Assembly (NCBI GenBank): GCA_050331295.1
Contig: JBHJGZ010000007.1
Span: forward strand, 62,001 to 126,000
Direction of reading: 5' to 3'
DNA from: Kuafuiihalomonas sp050331295
GTDB taxonomy: Bacteria; Myxococcota; Kuafuiibacteriia; Kuafuiibacteriales; Kuafuiibacteriaceae
DNA length: 64,000 nt
Position 1 is the stretch's first letter. Every line of letters begins with the position of its first letter. Below the pieces are notes generated by a model. The model searched no databases and had not been told where the DNA came from. It worked only from the letters and a program-made list of their open reading frames with translations. Made by a program: the position numbers and the translations under genes. This document shows positions 15,976 to 25,372 of the stretch, one piece after another.

Positions 15976-18072
15976 ATGCACGGCCCCTCCTTCGTTTCCG
16001 ACCTGGCCATTGTTTTGGGGGTCGCCGCCGCAACCAGCGTGGTGGCGCGCTGGCTCAAGCAGCCCACGATCTTGGGTTACCTGGCGGCAGGGCTCCTGGT
16101 GGGACCCTACATTCCGATCCCACCCTTCGCCGAGCTCTCGCGGGTGGAGGCGCTGGCGGAGTTCGGCGTGGTCCTGGTGATGTTCGTCGTGGGTCTCGAG
16201 TTTCGGATCGCACGTTTGATGCGGGTCCTTCCGATCTCCGGACTCACCGGTGTTTTGCAAGTCAGCTTCCTGTTCTTTTGCGGTTTCGGACTCGGGGGTG
16301 TCTTGGGCTGGTCCGGGGTGGAGCGCACCTTTTTGGGGTGCTGCGTCGCCATCAGCAGCACGATGGTGGTGAGCAAGGTCTTGGATGCCCATCCCGTGGA
16401 CTCGGACATCCGGGACCACGTCTTCGGAGTCCTGGTGATCCAGGACGTGGTGGCCATCGTCTTGGTGGCTGCCATGACCGGTGTTGCGGCCGGCGGCGGG
16501 CTCGAACCGGAGGCGATGGTGGCCGTGTTGGCGCAGCTGGCGGCGGTACTGATGGTGATCCTGGTTGTCGGGATCGTGGCGGTGCCCCGGATCATGCGCC
16601 AGGTCATGCGCACCGAGAGCACCGAACTCGTCTCGGTGTTTTCGGTGGCGCTGTGCTTCGGTCTGGCCGCCTTGGCCGATACGCTTGGCTATTCGGTGGC
16701 TCTCGGCGCCTTCATTGCCGGCATCCTGGCCGCCGAATCCGGCCGGGGTGCGGACATCGAGCATCTGATGCAGCCGGTGCGGGACATGTTCGCCGCGGTG
16801 TTCTTCGTGTCCATCGGCATGGCGGTGGACCCGAGACAAGCGGTCGCGCTCTTCGGAACCTCCCTGCTCGTCACCGGTGCGGTGATCTTCGGACAGTTTC
16901 TGATCGTGTCCCTGGCCGGCCTACTTTCGGGTCTGGGTCTTCGGCGCTCCCTCACCGCAGGCCTCGCGCTGGGGCAGATCGGAGAATTCGCCTTCATCTT
17001 GGCGGGCATCGGTGTGACGGCCGGAGTGGTTCGAAAGGAACTCCAGCCCATCCTTCTGACGGTGGCGGTCTTGACGGCGTTTACGACCCCAGCGCTGCTC
17101 TCGGTCTCGGACCGATTGGTCCACTTCGTCGACAATGGGCTCCCCCGCTCGGTCACCCGTTTGCTCGGCCTGTACGAGGAGTGGTTCGAGCGCCTGCGAA
17201 GTCAACCGGCCGAGAGCCAGGGGCGCCTTCGACACTCGCTCTATGTGGTGATCCTCGACGCCTCGGCCGTTCTCATCCTGCTCCACTTGAGCGTCACCTG
17301 GCTGAGGTGGGCGGCCGAATGGGTCGCCGCGCAAACCGGGATCGAGTCTCACACCGCCGGATTGGTGCTCTTCACGGGGGCGGCGGTCATGGGCCTCCCG
17401 CTGATGATCGGCCTGGTACGAAACACGCTGTGGCTTTCGAGACTCGCCGAAGATGCGGTGCTCCGGCAGGAGCCCCAAGTCGTCCAGCGTACCGCCGGCC
17501 GAGAAACCCCGAGTCCAGCCGCTCGGATCGCGGCCGGGATCTTGAAAGTGATGATCCGCTTCGTGGTCGCATTCGGGGTCGGCGTCCCGATGGTGGCCAT
17601 TCTTCAACCCCTGACGGGTCCGCTGGACATTCTGTTCCTGGGGCTCCTGCTGGTGGGCGTGGTGATCTACGTGCTCCGAAAGGCCGGCCAGGTGGAGCCC
17701 CAGTTTCGTTCCGGCGCGGTGGAGATTGCGCGAGCTCTGGCCGCCAAGCCCGAGGATCACGTGGCACTTCGGAATCCGCGGCTGCTCCCGGGACTCGACG
17801 TGGTGACCGGCCTTTCGGTGTCCCCGGGGAGTCAAGCCGTAGACCGGACCCTCGCAGAGCTGGATCTTCGCGCCCGCACCGGCGCCACGGTGGTGGCCAT
17901 TCAGCGAGCGGGAGCCCGGGTCATCCTACCGACTGGGCACGAAAGGCTCGAGCCGGGGGACGTGCTGGCGGTGGCCGGAACCCAGGAGTCCATCCAGCTC
18001 GCAGACCGGCTCTTGCAAGGCACATTGACGTCAGATCTTCACGACATCCCGGAGGTCACTTCCGCCTCCTAG
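15976..18072 (+). CDS. KefB-type cation:proton antiporter (CPA2) with C-terminal RCK_C domain
   Basis: A 698-residue monovalent cation:proton antiporter of the CPA2 family. About 12 membrane helices in residues 1-395 contain the family landmarks GYLAAGLLVGP, EFGVVLVMFVVGLEF and FGVLVIQDVVAIV. The last has the conserved acidic pair region of the exchange site. A second hydrophobic block (about 425-560) follows, and a C-terminal TrkA-C/RCK_C domain (about 600-690) with AVDRTLAELDLRARTGATVVAI and LEPGDVLAVAGT. No NAD-binding TrkA-N domain is present, unlike E. coli KefB/KefC. Likely exports K+ or Na+ in exchange for H+. Confidence 0.9.
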   Translation: MHGPSFVSDLAIVLGVAAATSVVARWLKQPTILGYLAAGLLVGPYIPIPPFAELSRVEALAEFGVVLVMFVVGLEFRIARLMRVLPISGLTGVLQVSFLFFCGFGLGGVLGWSGVERTFLGCCVAISSTMVVSKVLDAHPVDSDIRDHVFGVLVIQDVVAIVLVAAMTGVAAGGGLEPEAMVAVLAQLAAVLMVILVVGIVAVPRIMRQVMRTESTELVSVFSVALCFGLAALADTLGYSVALGAFIAGILAAESGRGADIEHLMQPVRDMFAAVFFVSIGMAVDPRQAVALFGTSLLVTGAVIFGQFLIVSLAGLLSGLGLRRSLTAGLALGQIGEFAFILAGIGVTAGVVRKELQPILLTVAVLTAFTTPALLSVSDRLVHFVDNGLPRSVTRLLGLYEEWFERLRSQPAESQGRLRHSLYVVILDASAVLILLHLSVTWLRWAAEWVAAQTGIESHTAGLVLFTGAAVMGLPLMIGLVRNTLWLSRLAEDAVLRQEPQVVQRTAGRETPSPAARIAAGILKVMIRFVVAFGVGVPMVAILQPLTGPLDILFLGLLLVGVVIYVLRKAGQVEPQFRSGAVEIARALAAKPEDHVALRNPRLLPGLDVVTGLSVSPGSQAVDRTLAELDLRARTGATVVAIQRAGARVILPTGHERLEPGDVLAVAGTQESIQLADRLLQGTLTSDLHDIPEVTSAS

Positions 18073-18090
18073 TCGGCACCGACTTTCCTC

Positions 18091-19230
18091 TTAGGTTCGC
18101 CCCGCTTGTTCCTGCTCGCGCTCGATGCTCTCGAACAAGGCTCGGAAATTTCCAGCCCCGAATCCTTCGTCACCCTTTCTCTCGATCACTTCGTAGAAGA
18201 ATGGCCCCGCTTCAGGTTCGCGGTACAGGCTGGCTGATTCCTTCAAGAAGATCTGAAGCAAGTAGCTGCCTTTCTTTTCCCCATCCACCAGGATGCCGAG
18301 CTTCCGGAGCACCTCGACATCCTCTTCGATCTGACCGATTCCCAGGGCACGGATCCTGGCCGGCAAGGCGTCGTAGTAAGTCCCGGGCGTATGCATGAAC
18401 TCCACGCCGCGCTCCCTCAGCCCTTTTACGGCTGAAATGATATCGTTGACCGTCAGAGCCACGTGCTGAACGCCGTCACCGCGTAGGTCGTTGCAAAAGA
18501 CGTAGATCTGGGACTGCTTGAAGAACGGACGCCACGGCTCGTTGTTGGCGAACTTCACCCCGGATTTCGGGTCGGTCATGACCACCGACCTGAGACCGGA
18601 CCCTTTGTCGCGGTCCTTTGAAACGTCGGTGGTGTGGAACTGAACGTCCCAGAACCGCTCGAGCCCGAGCACGTGTTCCATCCAGAGGAGCGCTGGGCTC
18701 ATGGTCAAGAAGTTCGAAGTGACGTGGTCGACATGACCGAAACCGAAACGATTTGTGCCTCCCCGGCGGGTGTCGTACGTCTCGAAACCGGGCCCGAGCC
18801 CCGTCCCCGACCTTTCCATGAATCGGAACAGGGTGGGGCCGAACGGGGTGGTGATATCGAAATACCGAAAGCCCCCCGTTTCCACCAGCTCGGTGGTGGG
18901 CGTGCCGCCCCGAGATTCCAAGAGATCGAAGGCTCGCCGCGCATCCGCAACCTGATAGGTGATGCGGCCGATGCCGTCCGGATGCTTGCTCAAATACTCC
19001 CGCGACTCGCTCTTCTCCGGCCCGATGTCGAGGGGACACGTCACCTGAACCGTGATCTGGCCAGCGTTGAAGAACAGGGAACGTTCCCCGTTCTTGCGCT
19101 CTGCCTCTTCAGTCGAAGCGCCGACTTCCCCAAAGTCCATCCGGTCCACATAGAAACGCCGGCTCCGCTCGATGTCGTGGACGAAGTATTGAAACGATTC
19201 GATTCCGATCCATCCAAGTGATTCTGTCAT
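18091..19230 (-). CDS. hppD: 4-hydroxyphenylpyruvate dioxygenase
   Basis: Non-haem iron dioxygenase turning 4-hydroxyphenylpyruvate into homogentisate, step two of tyrosine breakdown. The 379-residue protein has two vicinal-oxygen-chelate halves. The C-terminal half carries the iron ligands His169 (GHVDHV), His256 (GVQHVALTV) and Glu347 (PFFYEVIER), and the usual C-terminal helix with GFGAGNFRALFESIEREQ. ATG at 19230 is chosen because residues match from MTESLGWIGIESFQYFV; the frame extends far upstream into maiA as noise. Last gene of the fah-maiA-hppD operon, ten bases after maiA. Confidence 0.95.
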   Translation of the reverse strand: MTESLGWIGIESFQYFVHDIERSRRFYVDRMDFGEVGASTEEAERKNGERSLFFNAGQITVQVTCPLDIGPEKSESREYLSKHPDGIGRITYQVADARRAFDLLESRGGTPTTELVETGGFRYFDITTPFGPTLFRFMERSGTGLGPGFETYDTRRGGTNRFGFGHVDHVTSNFLTMSPALLWMEHVLGLERFWDVQFHTTDVSKDRDKGSGLRSVVMTDPKSGVKFANNEPWRPFFKQSQIYVFCNDLRGDGVQHVALTVNDIISAVKGLRERGVEFMHTPGTYYDALPARIRALGIGQIEEDVEVLRKLGILVDGEKKGSYLLQIFLKESASLYREPEAGPFFYEVIERKGDEGFGAGNFRALFESIEREQEQAGRT

Positions 19231-19240
19231 CGTGTGTTCC

Positions 19241-19888
19241 TCATTGCTGCTCCGGAGCGTCCGGTTGAGCGCTCGGATGTGCCGCTCGAAAGGCCGGGTG
19301 TGCTTCGGCCGACCGCTCGATGCGAAGTAGGCCGGCCATTCCCGAAAGCTCGACCCCGAACCTTCGAGCCCCGTACAGTTGCGGTACGATGAAGACGTCG
19401 GCCAGTGTCGGTCGCTCTCCCAAAGCGAACGGACCTGATTTCGGGTCCAGCAAGGCCTCGACGGCCGCGAGACCCTTTTCCATGAACGGCTGGATCCAAG
19501 CCTTCCGGTCCCCTCCCCATGCATCGACCGCTCGCAACACCCGAAGGTTCTGCATCGGCTGAATTCCGCTATTGATGATTTCAGCGATCTGTCGAGCGCG
19601 ATAACGTGTGCCGGGGTCGGAGGAGAGGAGCGGCGGCTTAGGATGAACCTCATCGAGGTATTCGATGATGGCCATGCTTTGGGTCATGAAGTGCGTCTTG
19701 CCGTGTTCGGTCAGCTCGAGACACGGCACCTGTGCCATGGGATTGATCTTCCGATACGCTTCGGACGTTTGCTGTCCACCGTCTTGCAGCAGGTGAACGG
19801 GAACCGACTCGAAAGACAGGCCCTTGAGATGTAAGGCGATACGGACCCTCCAAGCCGAGCTGCTTCGCCAATACGTATAAAGCTTCAT
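19241..19888 (-). CDS. maiA: Maleylacetoacetate isomerase (zeta-class glutathione transferase)
   Basis: Glutathione-dependent cis-trans isomerase turning maleylacetoacetate into fumarylacetoacetate. The 215-residue protein has the thioredoxin-like N-terminal domain (YWRSSSAWRVRIALHLKG, the zeta-class active-site motif with Ser in place of the usual Cys), NPMAQVPCLE, and QSMAIIEYLDE for glutathione binding. The helical C-terminal domain has INSGIQPMQNLRVL and LADVFIVPQLYGARRFGV. ATG overlaps the upstream gene stop as ATGA. The neighbours HPPD and fumarylacetoacetase-like protein support the assignment. Confidence 0.92.
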   Translation of the reverse strand: MKLYTYWRSSSAWRVRIALHLKGLSFESVPVHLLQDGGQQTSEAYRKINPMAQVPCLELTEHGKTHFMTQSMAIIEYLDEVHPKPPLLSSDPGTRYRARQIAEIINSGIQPMQNLRVLRAVDAWGGDRKAWIQPFMEKGLAAVEALLDPKSGPFALGERPTLADVFIVPQLYGARRFGVELSGMAGLLRIERSAEAHPAFRAAHPSAQPDAPEQQ

Positions 19889-20862
19889 GCGGCCACGACC
19901 GTCTGCTGGATCGGTCCAAAGATGCTTCGACCCTCGTCGTCCAACATGTCGATCTCGATGCTATCGCCGACCTTCATGAAGGGCGTTTGCGCCTCCCCCG
20001 ATTCGATGATTTCCACCATGCGTTGCTCCGCCAGGCATGAAATACCGCGATCGCGGTCTTGGTTGCTGACGGTTCCGGATCCGAGGATAGTCCCCGCGGT
20101 GTAAGAACGGGTCTGAGCGATGTGCTGGATCAGATCATGAAAGGAGAAGTGCATCTCGGGACCCGCGTCGCAGTCCCCGACCTGGGTGCCGTTGTGGACT
20201 GACCGCATTCGCCGATGGAGACGCCCTTCTCGCCACGCCGGCCCCAGAGCATCGGGGGTTACAGCAAACGGGGCGAAGGCGGTTGCCGGCTTGGAAACGA
20301 AGAATCCGAATCCCTTCTTCAGCTCGGAAGGAATCAGACCGCGAAGAGACACATCGTTGCAGATGGTCACCAAACGAACGTACGGATCCGCTGCTCGGGC
20401 CCGTGTTCCGGACGGAACGTCACCCAAGATCACGCAGACCTCCGCTTCGAAGTCCAACCCCCAAGCCGGGTCCCCGAGGGGAATCGGGTCTTTCGGCCCC
20501 AGAAAATGGCCGGACCCGCCTTGATAGATGAGGGGTTCGGTCTCCAGCGTTTCGGGAGGTTCGGCGCCCCGAGCTTTTCGAACCAACCGAACGTGATTCA
20601 GGAACGCCGAGCCATCGATCCATTCGTAAGCCCGCGGGAGCGGCGGGCCGAACGGCGCCTTGTCGGTCGGCAAGGAGGGGATCGAACCGGAGTGCAACGC
20701 CTCGAAACGCGCCCTCAAGTCGTCCGAGACCTGATCCCAGTCGTCCAGCGCAGCCTGCAGGGTGGGCGCGATGTCGTCGGCCGGGCTGTAGCGTGTGCCG
20801 TCCGATGCCACGATCACCAGCTGTCCGTCCCGGCTGCCGTCGCGAAGGGTTCCCAGCTTCAT
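19885..20862 (-). CDS. Fumarylacetoacetate hydrolase family protein
   Basis: A 325-residue FAH-family protein, probably the fumarylacetoacetase that splits fumarylacetoacetate into fumarate and acetoacetate. It shows LDFEAEVCVILG (metal-binding Glu pair), the ICNDVSLR segment, an SFHDLIQHIAQ helix, GTILGSGTVSNQ and the C-terminal MKVGDSIEIDM, all typical of the family. It is shorter than the eukaryotic enzyme and like bacterial FAH relatives. First gene of the operon, overlapping maiA as ATGA. No homogentisate dioxygenase gene is adjacent, so the pathway must be completed elsewhere. Confidence 0.9.
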   Translation of the reverse strand: MKLGTLRDGSRDGQLVIVASDGTRYSPADDIAPTLQAALDDWDQVSDDLRARFEALHSGSIPSLPTDKAPFGPPLPRAYEWIDGSAFLNHVRLVRKARGAEPPETLETEPLIYQGGSGHFLGPKDPIPLGDPAWGLDFEAEVCVILGDVPSGTRARAADPYVRLVTICNDVSLRGLIPSELKKGFGFFVSKPATAFAPFAVTPDALGPAWREGRLHRRMRSVHNGTQVGDCDAGPEMHFSFHDLIQHIAQTRSYTAGTILGSGTVSNQDRDRGISCLAEQRMVEIIESGEAQTPFMKVGDSIEIDMLDDEGRSIFGPIQQTVVAA

Positions 20863-20901
20863 CCTCTCGGAGGTACCCGTCCAGCACCCGAGGCGCCAGG
20901 T

Positions 20902-21933
20902 TTATTGGTGGGGTTCCGTCGGTTCAATCACATCCAAGATCTCTCGAGCCAAACCGGTCAGCCAAGTGGATCCGGCTTCGGTCTGCAGGAGGGTCGACAC
21001 CATCGGCCACGTGGCCTGGGCCCACGCATCGAGCGGCGGCTCCTCGTCCAGCCCCATCGTCGCCAGCACATCCGCCATCGGGCGGGTCCCGTGCGCTTGG
21101 TAAAACGCGTCGACCGCGGCGGCGACGTGGACCTGCAGCGAGCCGTCCTGCACCCAATGCCGCGCCGCGGCCACGAGCACACGCTCCACCTCCGACGCGG
21201 GGGGTGGCGACAAGGATTCGCGGAGCGGCAGGTCCGCGAGATGCGCCACGAACGCGCGACGCGACGCGATGGACGTTTCGGATTCAGCTTGCCGCACGGC
21301 GAAATCTGCGGCCCGCTGAAGCGCTTCACGACTCCGGGTATCGACAAACCGTCGGATCTCCGGCTCCAACCGCTGCTCCAGCTCATCGGCCACCGCCGAC
21401 ATGGCACCGGAGCCCATTTTCGCGAAGCGACCCAGGAAGCTTGGAAGAAGAGACCGGACCAATCGCGGCACCGCGCTCGCGAAGTCGCGCACTGACCGGA
21501 ACAGGGTGTCCGAGATCAGTGCTTCAGCGGCGGGTTGGGCAAACCAGAAACGGATCCACGTTTCAGGGACCAGCCCAGGGAGCGAAGCCACGTCCGCCGC
21601 CGCCGTCATCGCTTCCGACGAAAAAAGGGTTCGTGGCGTGTCCGTGATGCCGTCCACGAATCCGTCGGTCGCCTCCATCCCCCTCGCCATCGCCTTGGCC
21701 CAAGCAACCGCCGTCGCCTCTGTTCGGTGGGCATCGACCAGACTCTCCAGCTGCGCCCGAGGGATCCACACCTCGGTCGGACACCGAACGGCCTGCCGAT
21801 AGAGACTCGGAAAGACATGCTCCCAGTCCTGGCGGCCTCGCTGATCCGTCAACCTAGCCTTCAACCATCCACCGAGCTCTTCCGGAGTCATGGGCCCCAC
21901 GTAGTCTTCGCCGAGGGGGAGTTGCAAGGACAA
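20902..21933 (-). CDS. Unknown cytoplasmic helical protein
   Basis: I do not recognise this 343-residue protein. It looks mostly alpha-helical, without signal peptide or membrane segments and without known catalytic motifs. The N-terminus has EDYVGPMTPEELGGWLKARLTDQ. Middle helices are Ala/Arg-rich (RRAFVAHLADLPLRESL), and Trp residues recur. The frame opens with TTG at 21933; an ATG at 21891 (MTPEELGGW) is an equally good start and would shorten it by 14 residues. Divergent from the DPP-IV-type peptidase gene, with 51 bases between them. Confidence 0.68.
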   Translation of the reverse strand: MSLQLPLGEDYVGPMTPEELGGWLKARLTDQRGRQDWEHVFPSLYRQAVRCPTEVWIPRAQLESLVDAHRTEATAVAWAKAMARGMEATDGFVDGITDTPRTLFSSEAMTAAADVASLPGLVPETWIRFWFAQPAAEALISDTLFRSVRDFASAVPRLVRSLLPSFLGRFAKMGSGAMSAVADELEQRLEPEIRRFVDTRSREALQRAADFAVRQAESETSIASRRAFVAHLADLPLRESLSPPPASEVERVLVAAARHWVQDGSLQVHVAAAVDAFYQAHGTRPMADVLATMGLDEEPPLDAWAQATWPMVSTLLQTEAGSTWLTGLAREILDVIEPTEPHQ

Positions 21934-21984
21934 GGGTGACTGATCACGGTTGCGACGGACTTTCTCCGAGCCTACCTTCCACCG

Positions 21985-24258
21985 GTGCGACGATCCTCCG
22001 GCTTCATCGTCGTCGTCGCGTGTTGGATGATGACCATGACCGACTCCCGAGCTTCCGACGGCCCCGGCGCCGACCTCTTGCGGAGGGCCACCGAAACCGA
22101 CAACTTCACCCTAGGTCGACCATTTCACTTGCGACCACTGCCCGGCGGACAGCGCGTCCTCTACCTGCAGAGCGAAGGGACCCGCCGAAGTGCAGACCTC
22201 TGGATGTTCGACCGAACCACGGGAAAGGCCCAACGTCTGCTGGCCGCGGATGAACTCCTGGACGGACAGGGCGAGCGTCTCTCCGCCGACGAGAAGGCGC
22301 GGCGGGAGCGGCAGCGGATTCGGACCACCGGATTCACCCGGTTCGACCTATCTCGAGACGGCAGCCGGGTCGTCCTCAAGCTTTCGGGCGACCTGTACCT
22401 GCTGCGCCTCGACAAACCGAGCCCGACGTGGACCAAGATCGAGCTGTCGGACGGTGTGATCCTGGATCCACGACTGTCTCCCAGCGGCCGCAAGTTAGCT
22501 TTCGTCAAAGACTATGACCTGTTCGTGGCGGAGCTTCCGGAGGAGCCGCGGGCGCGAACCACTCGCCTGAAGGCGAGAGCCTTGACCCATGGGGGAACAT
22601 CGCTCCAGTCGAACGGCCTGGCCGAGTTCGTCGCCCAAGAAGAAATGGGCCGGATGCGCGGTTTTTGGTGGAGACCCGACGAAGGGGCCATCGCCTACCA
22701 GCACACCGACACCCGGAACCTCGAAACGTTCACCATCGCCGATGCGGCTCATCCCGAACGGCCCTCGACCGTCTTTCGCTATCCACGACCGGGGAAGGCG
22801 AATGCCGAGGTGCGTGTGCACGTGATTTCCGTGAACGGAGCATCACGCACCGAGATCGACTGGGATCGAGAGCGATTTCCGTACTTGGCCCGATTTGTCT
22901 GGTCGCCCCGAGGCACTGCGTCGATCCTGGTCCAGTCGCGAGACCAAGAACATCAGCTGTTCTTGAGGGCCCGAGAAGATGGCCGAACCGAGTTGATGTT
23001 CGAGGAGAAGGATCCGAGCTGGCTCAACCTCACGGCCGGAGCGCCCACCTGGCTCCCGGATGGCGAAAGTTATCTTTACGCCACGGAGGCATCCGGATTC
23101 TGGCAACTCGAGCGTCACTGGCCTCGACCGCACGGTCCCGGACTGGCCCGAAGGGAGGTCGTCCTGGATGTCGATTCCGGCTTCGATAAGCTCTCCTTCG
23201 TGGACGCGGACCATGGATGGGTCTGGTTCAGCGGTGGCCCGAACCCCACGGAAACCCACATCTTCCGGGCCCGCCTGGACGGGACCGGCCATCCGGCCCA
23301 GATCAGCCCCGAAGGGAGCGAATCGGCCGCCTTCTTCGCATCCGACGGGCAGCTCATGACCATGACGTCGGCATCGCTGGACCGGCTTGCCGAGACAGTG
23401 GTGATCCCTCTTTCCGAAGAGGCCCCGGCCGCTTCCTTACCGGACCTGTCGACCTTCCAAACCCTTCCGGACGCGGCGGGCGTTCCACCGCGTCTTCCCA
23501 ACGTCGAGCTGGTGTCGCCGGAGCGGTCCTTGGGCTTTCGGTCGATGATCATTCGGCCCCAGTCGTTCCAGACGGGAAAGAAGTATCCGGTCCTCCTCTA
23601 CGTCTACGGTGGACCGCACGTGAACGTCGTGAAGTCCGATGGACATCGCTTCTTCCTCCAGCAGTTCATGGCCGACCGAGGCTTCGTGGTGGTCAGTCTG
23701 GACGGCCGGGGAACGCCGCGACGCGGCCGAGTATGGGAGCGCGCGGTTGATCGCCGTTTCGATACGATTCCCCTCGAAGACCAGGTTCGGGGGCTCAAGG
23801 CCCTGGCTGCATTCTATCCCGAATTGGACCTATCCCGGGTTGGAGTTTACGGCTGGTCCTTCGGAGGCACCATGGCGGCTCTCTCTGTGCTGGACCGGCC
23901 CGACATGTTCAAGGCAGCGGTGTCCGGAGCCCCGGTGACCGATTGGCTCTACTACGACACCCACTATACGGAGCGCTACTTGGGCGTTCCCACCGAGGCG
24001 GACTCTTCCGTCTACGAGCGGACCAGCTTGGTCGAACGGGCCCCCAAGCTCAGCCGCCCTTTGCTCTTGATACACGGCATCGCCGACGACAACGTCTATT
24101 TCGCCCACTCCTTGCGTTTGGCCGACGCGTTGTTCAAGGCGGGCAAACCGTTCGAAATGCTGCCTCTGGTAGGTCTGACCCATCAGGTCGCGGACCCCGA
24201 TGTCCGTCTGACCTTGTACGAAAGGATCATGGCGTTCTTCGAGAAGCACCTTCGATGA
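21985..24258 (+). CDS. Dipeptidyl peptidase IV-type serine peptidase (S9B)
   Basis: Prolyl-oligopeptidase-family peptidase that removes N-terminal dipeptides. The 757-residue protein has a hydrophobic leader (about 5-20), a beta-propeller domain, then a C-terminal alpha/beta hydrolase. The substrate N-terminus-binding Glu pair appears in AEFVAQEEMGR, the S9B hallmark. The catalytic triad is Ser625 (GWSFGG), Asp701 (HGIADDN) and His733 (GLTHQV). Start is the GTG at 21985, giving a plausible signal peptide ending near SRASDG, so export to the periplasm is likely. Its stop overlaps the next gene's start as ATGA. Confidence 0.93.
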   Translation: MRRSSGFIVVVACWMMTMTDSRASDGPGADLLRRATETDNFTLGRPFHLRPLPGGQRVLYLQSEGTRRSADLWMFDRTTGKAQRLLAADELLDGQGERLSADEKARRERQRIRTTGFTRFDLSRDGSRVVLKLSGDLYLLRLDKPSPTWTKIELSDGVILDPRLSPSGRKLAFVKDYDLFVAELPEEPRARTTRLKARALTHGGTSLQSNGLAEFVAQEEMGRMRGFWWRPDEGAIAYQHTDTRNLETFTIADAAHPERPSTVFRYPRPGKANAEVRVHVISVNGASRTEIDWDRERFPYLARFVWSPRGTASILVQSRDQEHQLFLRAREDGRTELMFEEKDPSWLNLTAGAPTWLPDGESYLYATEASGFWQLERHWPRPHGPGLARREVVLDVDSGFDKLSFVDADHGWVWFSGGPNPTETHIFRARLDGTGHPAQISPEGSESAAFFASDGQLMTMTSASLDRLAETVVIPLSEEAPAASLPDLSTFQTLPDAAGVPPRLPNVELVSPERSLGFRSMIIRPQSFQTGKKYPVLLYVYGGPHVNVVKSDGHRFFLQQFMADRGFVVVSLDGRGTPRRGRVWERAVDRRFDTIPLEDQVRGLKALAAFYPELDLSRVGVYGWSFGGTMAALSVLDRPDMFKAAVSGAPVTDWLYYDTHYTERYLGVPTEADSSVYERTSLVERAPKLSRPLLLIHGIADDNVYFAHSLRLADALFKAGKPFEMLPLVGLTHQVADPDVRLTLYERIMAFFEKHLR

Positions 24259-25340
24259 CCTCGAAATCGGCCGCGCCGGAGGAGCGCAAGACGCCCGACG
24301 ATGCCGAGGCAATGGAAGCGCTCTCCGCTTGGCGCCTGTCCTCGCCGTTGCTTCGCCCGATGGTCCAAGGCAACATCAATCGATCCTACCTCGTGGAAGA
24401 GTCCACCGGTCACCGTTCGGTCCTTCAGTGGGTCTCACCGATCTTCGAGCCGTCGGTGTGTGACGACATCGACCGGGTCACGGCTCATCTGGACCGAAAG
24501 GGTCTCGTGACGCCGCGGCTCCATCGAACCCTCGAAGGTCGATGCCACGCGAGTCAGCCCAGCGGGACTTGGAGACTGATGACCTTCATTCCCGGACGAA
24601 CCTTTACGCGATGTGCGGAACCGTGGCAGGCGAAGGAGGCGGGTCGCGCCCTCGGACGCTTTCACATGGCCCTGGCCGACTTCGACGGGCCGTTCACCAG
24701 TCGGCGGGCGGGCGTGCACGACTGGACCGCGCACCTGGCCGGCCTCGAAGCGGCGTTGGGCGCGCATCCTGCGCATCCTCACCGCAGCCTCGTGGCTCCG
24801 CTGGCCGACGCCATCCTGCAAGAAGCCGGTCGCTGTTCGGAGCCCGTCACGACGCCCGAGCGGGTGGTGCACGGCGATCCCAAGATCGCGAATCTGGTGT
24901 TCGCGGCCGATGCGCCGGTCGCCCAGGCTTGGATCGACCTCGATACCGTGGCGTTCATGCGACTATCGCTCGAAATGGGGGACGCCCTCCGTTCGTGGTG
25001 TCAGGCCGAGGTCGAGGACGGTCCCGAGGCCGCTGCGCATTTCGACCTCGTTCGATTCGAGGCCGCCTGTCGTGGGTACCGCGCCTCGGGGATGCAGCCG
25101 GAACCTGTGGAGTGGGCGTCGTTCGCACGGGCCACCCGGCTCATCTCACTGGAGCTCGCGGCGCGTTTTTGTCGGGACGCCTTCGAAACCCGCTATTTCG
25201 GTTGGGATTCCTCCCGTTTTCCCGACGCCAGCACCCACCATCGGATCCGGGCCGAGAACCAGCTGGCCCTCTCTCGGTCCGTTCATGCACAGCTGAAGGA
25301 GGCAGACCGGGTCCTCTCGGAGACGTTCGGGGGCCCTTGA
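24255..25340 (+). CDS. APH-fold kinase, NahK-like
   Basis: A 361-residue aminoglycoside-phosphotransferase-fold kinase. QGNINRSYLV near residue 40 and the LQWVSPIFEPSV stretch recall N-acetylhexosamine 1-kinase (NahK) relatives. The catalytic loop is VVHGDPKIANLVF and the metal-binding motif is IDLDTV. It probably phosphorylates a sugar or other small molecule in the cytoplasm; resistance to antibiotics is not implied. The ATG at 24255 overlaps the peptidase stop (ATGA), so the two genes are likely coupled. Confidence 0.82.
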   Translation: MTSKSAAPEERKTPDDAEAMEALSAWRLSSPLLRPMVQGNINRSYLVEESTGHRSVLQWVSPIFEPSVCDDIDRVTAHLDRKGLVTPRLHRTLEGRCHASQPSGTWRLMTFIPGRTFTRCAEPWQAKEAGRALGRFHMALADFDGPFTSRRAGVHDWTAHLAGLEAALGAHPAHPHRSLVAPLADAILQEAGRCSEPVTTPERVVHGDPKIANLVFAADAPVAQAWIDLDTVAFMRLSLEMGDALRSWCQAEVEDGPEAAAHFDLVRFEAACRGYRASGMQPEPVEWASFARATRLISLELAARFCRDAFETRYFGWDSSRFPDASTHHRIRAENQLALSRSVHAQLKEADRVLSETFGGP

Positions 25341-25372
25341 TACCCGATGCCTCTTCATGCCAATCCGCGCCC

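Noticed and set aside
15180..18398. A 1072-codon open frame on the plus strand
   Set aside because: It runs across the antiporter in another frame, is Arg/Gly/Pro-rich, and lacks any family similarity; a GC-rich shadow.
24255..25340. Aminoglycoside resistance gene
   Set aside because: APH fold is present, but sequence resembles sugar-kinase relatives; resistance is not supported.
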